Source of the DNA: Bedellia somnulentella
Lineage: Eukaryota > Arthropoda > Insecta > Lepidoptera > Bedelliidae
DNA length: 64,000 nucleotides
Assembly (NCBI GenBank): GCA_963576735.1
Contig: OY755170.1
Location: 25,218,875 to 25,282,874 of the forward strand
Direction: 5' to 3'
This document shows positions 34,576 through 45,443 of this stretch, piece after piece. The notes under the pieces are model-generated. The model was not told the DNA's origin, did no database searches, and saw nothing but the letters and a program-made list of their open reading frames with translations. Made by a program: the position numbers and the translations under genes. Each line of letters opens with the position of its first letter. The stretch's first letter is position 1.

Positions 34576-36769
34576 CCTTGACAGTTCTAGGTATATTAAA
34601 CGATTGATGTCAGCACCTGTTGATGCCTTAGATTATTCCATACTTACTTTTTAGTTACTGCCGTTATAATTATTAATTAAAAAATAATTGTTTGTTAGAC
34701 CAGCAAATAATTTAAATCCCCGTCATCGAAATGAGGAACAATAAAGTTTAAATGATTGTCTGAGAAAAATTGGCATAATTAATACATGGAATTAGCTTTG
34801 AGATACATTATGGTATATATACCATACATTGCAACACAACTTCTGAAAACTATTATATAAGTGAATATTTAAGTTTAATTTAATAATTATAAAATTATTT
34901 ATGATAATAAAGTACCGACTTAATTTTTGACCCCATCAGAACAATAAAATACAGTTTTTTTTAAATCACAAACTGAACTAGAGCAAAACAAATAAACGTC
35001 GTCCTCTGAAACGTTCCCAAATCTTTCCTTTCCCGGGAGAATGTATCGGGCCGCCCAGTCGCCGGCCCCGCCCGCCCTAGCGCGCGCGCATCCTCCAACG
35101 CAAACAGGTTAGATATATTCATTCATTATTGTTGTGAAACTTTATCTTTCGAGGTCGATATTCTATTATAAAAAAATAAGTTGCTTGTATTATTTACATC
35201 GTTTAAATTTCTGGAATAATTTTCGTATTTTATATTTTTGTAGTAAAACCTAGAGTTGAATATTTGAATAATGCCTACAATAAACATATATCGTATTTAA
35301 CTGTAGTGTTTCTACCAATACTTTATGAAATGTATGTTGATAAACATTCAACGAAATATTTTTAAACGTAACAAATGTTTTGGAGTCGCGGCTATCAATT
35401 ACATTGAGATAATAAGTGATGAGTTAATAGCATTTACTCTCCCAAACTAAAACTATATTTGAAAGAATATGTAATTAGAGTTCTGTACACAAGCTTAGTT
35501 ACACATATATTCACTATCTTAGTTTTCAGGGGTAGGCAGAGCATATTAAGTGTCACTTTTTGCGATCCTGGCGAATCTCTTAAGCTTTAGATAATGTTAA
35601 ATATAAATTAGTGAGTAATTCGATGGTTTTTGTTTAAAGTCAAAAGTGTAGGTTACAGTTTTGTCACTCAATATACACTTAATTTTCATTTGGTCTTTTG
35701 TTGTCTTACCTCTATTATTATTTAATTTACTCTAATTACACTGATTCACATTCATAAATTATTGTTTAAGTTCAAATATATCTTAGTGGATAGAGCCAGT
35801 ATGCCACATCTGCTTCTTTTTACAAAATGTTCTAATCAGCCCGCCTAAGGACTAAGGACTAAGGGAATAAATTTTAAATATATTAATGTAAATGTAATAT
35901 TAAATGAATAAATTAATAGTTGCGAGATAACAAACATTGTGCATCAAAATTAATGATAAAGTTTGCTAATCGTTTAACATTATTTAATGTCTATTAAGTT
36001 TATAAGAGTATTTTGTATATGTGTTTATGTTATATGTTTATATTATGTTACAAATCTTGAAAAAGCCAATCAAAATTAAATCATGTTTCGCACAAAGCAA
36101 TAATATTTTATCGCCCTAGGTACACGAGCCAGTTAAGCTATAATTAAAATTTGTTTGCACTGTAAAAATGCAGTGGATTCAGCTACGAAATATGGGTCAG
36201 GGATTTCTGTGTTACTAAACATAATGTGTATTTTAATGGTTTGTAACCAAACATAATGTTAATCGATTATGTGATGTGTCTTGGTAAATAATCGTTTACT
36301 CCATCGTTAGTAAAATAAAGGTTCTATATTTTTTACGTACGTTTTGTTCGAAGCAATTAGTATCTAATCTAATATAATTTGCGAGCTGTCAAGCAAGCAA
36401 CAAGCTGAGTTACTTTGTTGTTACAAACATACATTATAAACATAGTTTTCTAAATATTCATAAAAAAATGTAAATTATTGTTGTCACCTATTGTTAAAAT
36501 TACGCATTTACAAGGCGATTATAAATTTGCAGTAATTATATGTCAAATTTGTAAATTTATCCATTCTTCACGTCCTTTATTAAAGTTCATCCAGTTGTAG
36601 CTTAGATATAGAATGATTAATTCTCGTTATTCATGGGTTCAAAGTAAATAAATAACGTAGATAGATATAGGTTACATTATTTTAAAATCATAGGCAATAC
36701 CAACAAAGTTTAAAAATAACAAAATTTAAATGTGTATCATCTCAATCCATGTAAAATACTCGTATAATA
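34576..36769. other. AT-rich, one LINE scrap and one GC patch
   Basis: The only recognised items are the GC-rich patch at 35035-35110 and a degraded LINE end at about 35502-35595 on the minus strand ('ggggtaggcagagcatatta', 'tgcgatcctggcgaatctct'). Confidence 0.5.
35035..35110 (+). promoter_or_regulatory. GC-rich patch, possible promoter or 5' exon
   Basis: A short stretch of CpG-rich sequence (ggccccgcccgccctagcgc) stands alone in strongly AT-rich DNA and ends in a plausible donor, AACAG|GTTAGA at 35108-35109. It sits 10 kb upstream of the first coding exon of the repeat-protein gene, which needs an upstream non-coding exon. No other support. Confidence 0.25.
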
Positions 36770-37014
36770 CATACATACATATACTCACGGCTATATTTCC
36801 CTAGAAGGGGTAACCAGAGCTAAAGAATTAGAAATTCCTCAGCCACTTTTGGAAATTTGAGTGGGGAAAAGATAGTAAAAATAAAGGTTGTTGGTGATGG
36901 GTCTCCAACCGCATCGCCGAAAAATTACTTAATAGCCCCATACCGTTAGTCGCCTCTTACGTACACCCACCGGAAGAAATGGGGTAGTGCTATTCTAAAC
37001 CGACACTACACGGC
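36770..37014 (-). repeat. SINE-1 full copy
   Basis: ACAT microsatellite, 'gtctccaaccgcatcgcc' core and 'cgacactacacggc' end. No clear target duplication. Confidence 0.9.
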
Positions 37015-38760
37015 AAATACAGCTGATAGTACCAACAAATACCTACTTATGATGTTTGGGGTTAACTGATGAATATAGAATGTAACTTTACGTGATTGCA
37101 AAATGGATTTAAAAACTAATATAGTAAGAAATTATTAGTGAGCTATTATTACAATATTTTCATGTCGTAATAGAATTTTAGAGATTTGGTCTCAGATGTG
37201 CTATTATTTAAATAGTTTGAATAAATATAATATTTCTTGTAACAATATCCACCTTCAATTTGCAATAGCTTTGTCACAATATATTCTAAGAAATGGTTTC
37301 ATTCAAGCTATTGATAACCATTCCGAAATGGCTCCAAAATAATATTGCCGTTTAAATATTAGCAGTAACATACGATACCAGAAATACGCTTTAAATTAAA
37401 GACAACAAGGAAATGAATTTGTTAGAGAATATGCAGACCTATTAGAATGATTCACGTGAAGCGCTTGTAGATTTATATGTTTCCAAGCCTCTTAATAATA
37501 ATTACTGCATTATTTGTAAATACCTACCTACTTACACTACGACTTTGATCTCAAAAGCGGTTGAAAGAACTGGATGACAATACTGCTAAACGAGAAAATA
37601 AAGTTATTGCTGGGTTTCAAGTTAATGGTGGAATACCCATAGGGTACTAGCACTGAAACACATTAGGGTTTTATTTTCGTGACGGTTTTTACCCGTCTCA
37701 TGTTTGGATTTAAAGCATATTGCTTTATTTAAAACTTCAAAGCAAGTGTTATATTTCTTAAGTGAGCAAGCTTCTGTTCATTACATTGATTATGTGACCG
37801 GTCTTTTTATCAAAGGAATTTGAGATAAAAAAAAGACCTATTATGCAGATTACACTTATAATTATAAAATAAAATAAATAAAAACGCAGGAATCTAAAGA
37901 AGTTATTACTATAGATATAGTTAAGATATTTAAATTATAATCAAATATAAGAAGGCAGTAACAGTTGCAATCATGCCCCCGTAGCATGAGGCGTTTGAGA
38001 GCGAATATGTCATGCGAGAAGTGAGATACTGACATATTTTGTATGCCTGTCTGTTTCTGTCTGTTTCTCACAAACCTCACGCTACCTCGTGATAGTTGTA
38101 TGTATGACGACTTGTGTTTATTTTGCTATTGTAGTCTCAACAGATTAAGTAAAATTTTAAGTATTTACAGAAAGTGGAACTTGAAATAATAAGGATTTGA
38201 TTTTAAATAAAAATGGTAGGTTTACCCTCGCCATAAGTGACCAACGCCAAAAATATATCAAAACGTCTAAAATTTCGCTTACTGTTCAGAATAACCAGAA
38301 CCCCTGCGGAGCTTTTGGTTTCAGACGGGGTGGTGGTTCCGTATTTTTTTAAGAAGTCAAACTACTATTATATATTACTACTATACTATATATATTTATA
38401 GTAATAATCCCCACATGAGGTTTTCATGAACAAAAAGATTTAAATTACTAATATAGATTTTGAAAAATTTTAGCACAAAAAGTATATCAAGATTAACATT
38501 GTAAAATTCCTTTTTGTTTAGCCAACAATTTATAGCCTGCCTAGAGTGATGTAGCTAACCGAATTTGAACAATAATAAACGCAATTTCGACATCTATAAT
38601 ATGAAATACAGTTTTTTTACAACTGTCGGAAGGATATTTAAAAATACGGCCAGGATATTTCGTTCCGTCGTGAATGCATTTCTATTCTCGTGTGTGCGTC
38701 TACCGCCGGCCGCCGTCACACGCCGCGCTATTTACGAATTCTTCAGATGTATGCAGCCGT
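37015..38760. other. No gene supported
   Basis: AT-rich. A 30-base motif near 38406-38435 (ccccacatgaggttttcatg) repeats one at 28734-28763. A small GC-richer patch lies at 38640-38765. No coding exon is evident. Confidence 0.45.
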
Positions 38761-38762
38761 CT

Positions 38763-38905
38763 TAATTAATCCTACTAACATTATAAATCTGGATGTTTGT
38801 GTGTTTGCATGTTTGTTACTCAATTACATACATATTTATCGCTATGAATTTCGAAAAGTTGATAGTCAGGACTTCAGGATCAGGAAAGACCTTTAAGAAA
38901 GTTTA
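38763..38905. repeat. Lepidopteran-type repeat fragment
   Basis: 'cctactaacattataaatct' followed by 'gtttgtgtgtttgcatgttt' resembles a phrase that recurs widely in moth and butterfly genomes. Class unknown. Confidence 0.4.
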
Positions 38906-39176
38906 ATTGATAGAATGGCATATGAGAAATGACATAAAAGCCACAAGACCCTGAGTCACCTCTTTCGAAACCCAAAAATTTACTGTCCTATTCAATATTT
39001 TTTAATAATATACTCATAGCTGTAAAGTCAATAAAACCATTGTTTTGGTTATACTATATTTTAACAAAACATGAAAATATGAAAAACTTTTGGAAGTGAA
39101 GAGGAAAACTAAGGTCCATTTAAACCATTGCCCTCATAGCTACCTCATAAATTATACAAGAGAAGATAATACAAGG

Positions 39177-39367
39177 GGTAGCCAGAGCTAAGGAATTTGA
39201 AATTCCTCAGCCACAGGGAAAAGATAGTAAAAATAAAGGTTGTTGGTGATGCGTCTCCAACCGCATCGCCCAAAAATCCCTTTAAAGCCCCAATACCGAT
39301 AGTCGCCTCTTACGTACACCCACCGGAAGAAATGGGGTAGTGCTATTCTAAGCCGACACTGCACGGC
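39177..39367 (-). repeat. SINE-1 copy lacking its tail
   Basis: Begins at 'caaggggtagccagagcta' without the microsatellite and runs to 'cgacactgcacggc'. A second, strongly degraded copy follows at about 39375-39543 ('ccactactacacagc'). Confidence 0.85.
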
Positions 39368-40074
39368 TTAGAATAAGAAATCCTTTAGCTTTTTTGTAAG
39401 TTGAATGCAGAAAGGGGAAGTTGGTAGGAAAGGGTTTCCAATTTAATTGAAAATCTTAAAAAATCTCAATACTCTAAGTCGCTGTTTACGAACCCCCACG
39501 GAAATAGATGGGATAGTGCTATTCTAAGCCACTACTACACAGCTAACTTCAATGAAAACTAAATAGTTATTATCCAACGGAATTCGTTTATTTAATAGAA
39601 CAGCGTACAGAGTTTAATACACTAAGCGAGAACATAAAAAAGTCAGTTTCAAAGCAATCGAGCTTTACGAGCATCATCGCACTAGATGAAGAAAGGTCAT
39701 TGTCTTATGAACGCAGAATATATGCCACGAAACATTGATAACTAAATAAACTGTATTTATATTCAAATGCAGCTTCATACAATATACTTCAGTCCAAGAG
39801 GAAGGCAGAGGCACCGGTCAAGCCTTAATCACGGTACTATGCCATCTTTTATAAAGAAGAAGAGCTAAGAAGTATAAAGAGCTTTTATTAATGAAAAACG
39901 TATATTACACAGACTAAGTTAGCCCCAAACAAAGTACCTATACAACTTAATGACTTGAATTATTGGATACTAACTTAACGATTCGTATCAAATAATACAC
40001 AATATAAATGACATACACGAAATAACATCCAGACTAAATAACAATAAGCCATGCGCAACACATAAATATTGCTC

Positions 40075-40136
40075 TCAGCGGGATTCGAACCGGCATCCTC
40101 CGGACCAAGAAGCTAGTCACCTATCCACGGTCGTCT
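40075..40136 (-). repeat. tRNA-like sequence
   Basis: On the minus strand a perfect B box GGTTCGAATCCC follows an A-box-like TGGATAGGTGAC. Probably the head of another SINE; a degraded relative lies near 9060-9155. Confidence 0.5.
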
Positions 40137-40221
40137 TCATCATCATCGTTCCTTTAACCATCTTTAAACTATGAGTAATTCAATATTTAGCAAAGGTTTA
40201 TTTCCAGCTACACACATATCA

Positions 40222-40588
40222 TAAACATAACATAAACATAAACGTTCACGCCGAATATCTCCGAAGGGGTTGGCAGAGGTACTAATACTTCTGAACATCA
40301 CGTGACTTTGTCACCTGGTGTTCAGAGTACCCACGTTTTGCATGGACAGTGTACTCACGTGATAGGGGGCAGGCCTATCGCCGTTTTATACGAATACACT
40401 GTCACATGACTAAGTACAACTCAGCCATGTGGGTTTCCTCACGATGCTTTCCCTCACCGTTAACAACCATGATAAATTAACCACACATATGTCTTTAGAA
40501 AAGACAAATTGGTGTAGGCCCGACCCAGGATTTGACTAGTCGTTTGCACGATAACCGAGTGTTCTACCCACTGGGCTATCACGGTTGC
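40222..40588 (-). repeat. SINE-2 full copy with target duplication
   Basis: Read on the minus strand: a tRNA-derived head with A box TAGCCCAGTGGG, then a unique body (including ggcgataggcctgcccccta) and a tail with 'ggcgtgaacg'. Bounded by ACACACATATCA at 40210-40221 and 40589-40600. A few bases of the B-box region are lost (tttgactagtcg) compared with the copy at 56155. Confidence 0.92.
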
Positions 40589-40679
40589 ACACACATATCA
40601 GTAACACTAATTCTAAACTAAACTATATTTAAAAAGACTTCGAGGAAAATATCAATTTAATATATCAAATTCACGTGTC

Positions 40680-41150
40680 ACAGAGTTCGTTACTAAACTC
40701 CTCCAAAACGGCTGAACCGATTTAAATAAAATTTTACATATACATTTGGTAGGTCTGAGAATAGGATTATAACTACATACATACATATACTCACGACTAT
40801 AAGGGGTAGCCAGAGCTAAGGTATTGGTAATACCTCAGTCACTTTTGGAAATGTGAGTGGGGAAAAGATGGTAAAAATAAAGGTTGTTAGTGATGGGTCT
40901 CCAACCGCATCGCCCAAAAATCCCTTAAAAACCCCGGTACCGTTAGTCGCCTCTTAGGTACACCCACCAGGAGAAATGGGATACTGCTATTCTAAGCCGA
41001 CACTACACAGCAGAATACTAACAACTAACTACTATTTTTTATATTTCTAAGTGATAAGGGGTGGTTCTCGCCGAAAATTTTATTTTTATTTTATAGACTA
41101 GCAATTCTCTAGAAATAATTTATATGGCAAAACAACGTTTGCCGGGTCAG
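40680..41150. repeat. Moth-type repeat split by a SINE-1
   Basis: 'aacggctgaaccgatttaaa' at 40708 on and 'ggcaaaacaacgtttgccgg' at 41124 on are phrases of one widespread lepidopteran repeat. A SINE-1 on the minus strand (40775-41011) separates them. Confidence 0.5.
40775..41011 (-). repeat. SINE-1 copy
   Basis: Nearly full copy with a short internal deletion after 'ctcacgactata'. Nested in the repeat at 40680-41150. Confidence 0.9.
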
Positions 41151-42104
41151 CAAGTTTATTATTAAAGTGATTTGTTCCATCCACCAGCATAAATGGTATC
41201 GTCACTTATTTACCTGTTACTTCTAAGAGTTCTATTTTTAATTCCGCTTAGGCGCAAACTGATTTATTTTTGTTTGACTGATTTGAGAAATATTTTACAC
41301 TATGGAATCAGATACGAAATACATGAACCGTAATTTTTGCCATATCAATTATGTCATAATGTGGTGATAAAAAGATCTTTTGTGTTTGTATGCTAATTGA
41401 TTAATTATGTAAATATGTATTACTTACATAATTGATTAGATACTTGTAGTGAGATGGTAAAATATAATTTGTGACCTTGACTAAGGTTTCTATAACCAAA
41501 AATAGTTTAAAAAACATGAACTTTAGTTACATCGGGTTTTTTACATCCATATCTTAATCTATGTCATAAATATAAGTTTTGAGATTAGTTTATGAACCAT
41601 GGATAATGGATAATTTCTATCTATGACACAATTTTTGCATAATTTTGTATTTATTTTTATCTGTAGGTTTTGGCCTTGAAATAGGGTACCGGTAGGTACA
41701 AGAACCAGTATAACCTACGCATTGATGGGTTACTAATTGCGTCGCCCAATTACTACCTAACTGTACTCTTAATTACATCTTAAGCTGCTGGAAGGAAAAA
41801 TGCGCAATTTTTTGATCCGACAAAGCTTCATTAATATTTAATTTCACATAAACGGGCAAAGGAATTGAGAAATATCTACTCCCATATTTACGATGAAGTG
41901 TTGGCTTGTTTCCATGTAAAAACAAAGTGGTTTTAAATACATTCTCGTTCATAGAAATGGTATAGGTTCGTTGTTGTATGAACTATTTATAGCTTTATGA
42001 CGTTAAAACTGTAGAATAATATACTTGTATTTTTAGTTTGGGGATAGTCTGACCAACGAAAAGTTTCGATTTTCATCACATATTTTATATATATCACATA
42101 GTTT
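41151..42104. other. No recognised feature
   Basis: AT-rich, without coding signal or clear repeat apart from a possible SINE-1 scrap near 41690-41790. Confidence 0.45.
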
Positions 42105-42215
42105 CTTAATGTAAACTAAGCTAGAGAGGTTTGCCAGGATCGTACAAGGTTGCGATCGATAGTCTCTGCCTACCCCAATGGGAAATAATGGCTTGAGAAT
42201 GTATGTACATTTTCT
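42105..42215 (+). repeat. RTE-like LINE 3' end
   Basis: 'gagaggtttgccaggatcgt' and 'tctctgcctaccccaatggg', then a short TATG tail. Confidence 0.8.
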
Positions 42216-42984
42216 TGACATTGATTATTATGCTCTAGAGCGGCGGTACCTGTTAAACCTCGTCAAAGCAGAGTTACCTAAACAGGGCACCTACACAAAA
42301 TCCAATAATAGTCGATATACACTTTGCATAAACAACCAGAAATTCGACTATGTTTGTTGCATACTATTTGCAATATTTTGCTTGCCCACAGAACACTTTG
42401 GATAACACTACTTTGTAAATATTTCTAAATCATGTACTTTAAGTAGGGACCGAATAACATTTGAATAGGATATCCTCAGAAAAGGATATAAATATAAATA
42501 GTTTAAGTTTGTCAGTTTACAGCAAGCAAGAACTTCACAGAGTCAATTTAGAAAAGCTTTTTACCAAATTAACGTTTATTTGATGAGTACTACTTTAATA
42601 ATACTACTATTGAAACAATCCTATTAATCTACTCATACAAAACCGGGCGCTTCTGCTAGGTAAAGTTGCACAAAGAGTCTAAATCATTAAAAACCTCAGA
42701 TTACCATCGCCTAGGAATCATCCAAGGGCCCAAAACAATCGGGCTGAACACATTACGATCGTTGGACTTATTTCTGTAATGTACAGTCGAGACGAAAATA
42801 CATTGACCTACTACCGAGCTCTAGTCAAGTGTCAAAGACTTCGTACGGTTGTTGCTTCGCGCGAAATCAGGTCGTCGAGCGCTTCCCTAAAACTGGTTGC
42901 AGATGTGCACCTGCCAAAGTGACCGGAAGTGAGAAAAAGCGTTTATTAATATCGCTCTTGTTGGGTGAACTTTTTCTAGAGAGC

Positions 42985-43260
42985 TGTTGGAGGATAATCA
43001 ACTCTTTATATGAAAAGAAACGTAGAGGTGGTTTGGGCATATGGATTTGATGGATGAAGAATAGCAGTGAGATGTATAGAGGTAATGTGGTGGCCACGCA
43101 AGTCATTTGAAAATGTTTTTATAAAGGGGAGACCAAAGTGAGAAGGATAAAAAAGCATGTCTGAGAAGCATGACGGATATTAGGAAGTCAGAGAAATTTG
43201 TCAGGATCGTACAAAGTAGCCTTCCATTAAAATAAAGAGCCTAAGTATATGCCAGTATAC
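42985..43260 (+). repeat. Degraded LINE 3' region
   Basis: 'gaggtggtttgggcatatgg' and 'agagaaatttgtcaggatcg' match the C-terminal coding and end of the RTE-like LINE, with many changes. Confidence 0.6.
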
Positions 43261-43264
43261 ATAA

Positions 43265-44390
43265 TTAGTTGAAACGCTTGAAAGTTGCAACAAGAAATAT
43301 ACGTTTTAATTTACTGTATTCGCTCGGGTCTGCAAATATATATTTTGATTTAATATATCGGTATATTCACTAATACCTAAAAAAACTTTATGGAGAATTC
43401 TCTTAATGGGACATGGGGACAAGGGAACAAGGTTTCAGCCTGCCCTGTTTATTTAATCCCTCTGGCTTATCGCGGTCTTGTCGACAAATTGTTTTATAAT
43501 ATTTTTTTTCATTCTTTGGTCTTTTGTATCTATCAACAACAAATAACGACTGTTTGATTCTTTTATTAAATGTGTTTTTTTTATTATACTTTGTTTGAAA
43601 ACATCAATTACATAAAGCTCTGAATAGAACAATCCCATATCTTATGATGCCTTACTCTAACTATCTTCTCCACCATAAATCTTCAAGATATTTGAAGCAT
43701 TTTATTTACTTGACGAGACATATACTTCAGTATTACATAAAACTTTCCAAGAGGTGACTAACAAGAACTCATAATATCAGCGATAAAACATTCTATATAT
43801 ACTCCAAAACGCACTCGGCATAGTTTATAAATTCACATGCATCCACTGATATACTGAGCACGTGTTCCTCGGTGATATACCGATGAAAAGATCATCGGGT
43901 TAGTCATCACGACGTAGTGTTACCGTCATCGGGACTCGATGCCAAAACACCCACTGAATGTCTCATTGTACTTTTGTCAACAAATGTAGGTATGGTACTA
44001 AAATTGGATTCCCATGTGCTCCGTTCCCTCTTAAACTACCATTAATGCATAAGCATTAATGGTAGTTTAAATATAAATTTAAATAAATTTATATTTAAAT
44101 AAATTTTACAAATATAAATTTTACATGGGTGCATCGACTTACTGTCTCCTCCAGGGTAGTAATTTTCAGGGTGTTGACAAACTTATCTTGTTAGATCACG
44201 ATGCATCTACATTTTTCTACAAACTCTCTTATTTTATTCCTCACAGCCATTTTGGTCCTCAACGAGGGGCTAATCCTGTATGGTGATTTGTCCACTAGTG
44301 ACTAGTCTACCACACTGGCCAAGTGCGGATTATTCTACTTACAATGATTTTTTTATTCCAAGAGTTAAAAGGACTCCTCGTCAGTTAATA
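43265..44390. other. No gene; hairpin and a repeat scrap
   Basis: Contains a perfect 18-base hairpin (44031-44070) and, at about 44265-44345, a fragment with 'ctaccacactggccaagtgc' related to 12890-12990. Otherwise AT-rich. Confidence 0.5.
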
Positions 44391-44625
44391 TACATACATA
44401 AACTCACGGCTGTAAATCCCTAGTAGGGGTAGACAGAGCTAAAGAATAAAAAATTCCTCAGCCACTTTTGGAAAGTTGTGTGGTGAAAAGATGGTAAAAT
44501 AAAGGTTGTTGGTGATGAGTCTTCAACTCAACAATCCCTTAAAAGCCCCAATACCGTTAGTCGCCTCTTACGTACACCCACCGGACGAAATGGGGTAGTG
44601 CTATTTTAAGCCGACAGTATACAGC
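44391..44625 (-). repeat. SINE-1 copy
   Basis: Nearly full copy with a small deletion in the 'caaccgcatcgcc' region. A possible 8-base duplication TTAATATA lies at 44385-44392 and 44633-44640. Confidence 0.88.
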
Positions 44626-44695
44626 AAGCAATTAATATATATGATAAAAATAATGATGTTGTCTTAGCCTTGACGGTAAATGTCCTGGTGACTCG

Positions 44696-45175
44696 CACTA
44701 AACTAGTACCGTGGTTTTTGTCAAAAATACGCTATTCAGTCGCGCGCTCGAGTCCCTTTGCGGGTGTGTGACGAATCGTAATCGTAAATTCTGGGCAAAA
44801 CTAGGTCCAGAAATAGATCGCATCATCATTTTAGTGTATTTGTACCACCATTTTAATTGTTGCTATTGGCAAAAGGACAGTTTATATATTCCAAGGCTGC
44901 CTATTGCTCTTCTTACAGCTAACAATACCAAAAGCAGACTCGGATTAAACTAGTATAGTGGTTTTTGTCAAAAATACGCTATTCAGTCGCGTGCTCGAGT
45001 CCCTTTGCGGGTGTGTGACGATTCGTAATCGTAAATTCTGGGCAAAACTAGGTCCAGAAATAGATTGCATCATCATTTTAGTATATTTGTACCACCATTT
45101 TAATTGTTGCTATTGGCAAAAGGACAGTTCATATATTCCTATTGCTCTACTTACTAACAATCCCAAAAACAGGCA
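44696..45175. repeat. Tandem duplication, 247-base period
   Basis: Two units (about 44696-44942 and 44943-45175) are near identical over their first 200 bases ('tttttgtcaaaaatacgcta', 'gtccctttgcgggtgtgtga'). Each holds an open frame of about 80 codons, but the unit is not a recognised gene. Confidence 0.85.
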
Positions 45176-45212
45176 GCTAGAGCTTTGGAATTAGCGGTTG
45201 TCCCACTACCAA

Positions 45213-45335
45213 TACATACATACATATCTGGCCATCATTGCCCATTGGGGTAGGCAGGTATCGATCACCACTTTCAACGATCCTCTCGAGCTTCGTTTGC
45301 ATTCATCAACCTTCTCATTCATGCCCTTTAATTAT
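45213..45335 (-). repeat. RTE-like LINE 3' end
   Basis: ACAT microsatellite, 'attgcccattggggtaggca' and 'gagcttcgtttgcattcatc'. Ends about 30 bases before the acceptor of the first coding exon of the repeat-protein gene. Confidence 0.8.
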
Positions 45336-45365
45336 GTTTCTAATGTAATATTTCAACTATTTCAG

Positions 45366-45443
45366 GTTTAAAGCCGGAAGCTACAGTCATAATTTTATGG
45401 AACGTAGAAAAGCTCTCAGTACAAGATGTCATACAGAAATTAT
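45366..45443 (+). other. First coding exon with 5' UTR
   Basis: Acceptor TTTCAG ends at 45365 and donor GTAAGT begins at 45444. The 78-base exon is stop-ridden in frame until ATG 45426, which opens six codons (MSYRNY) that splice in phase 0 to the 46303 exon. The acceptor implies at least one upstream non-coding exon. A LINE remnant (45213-45335) ends about 30 bases before the acceptor. Confidence 0.75.
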
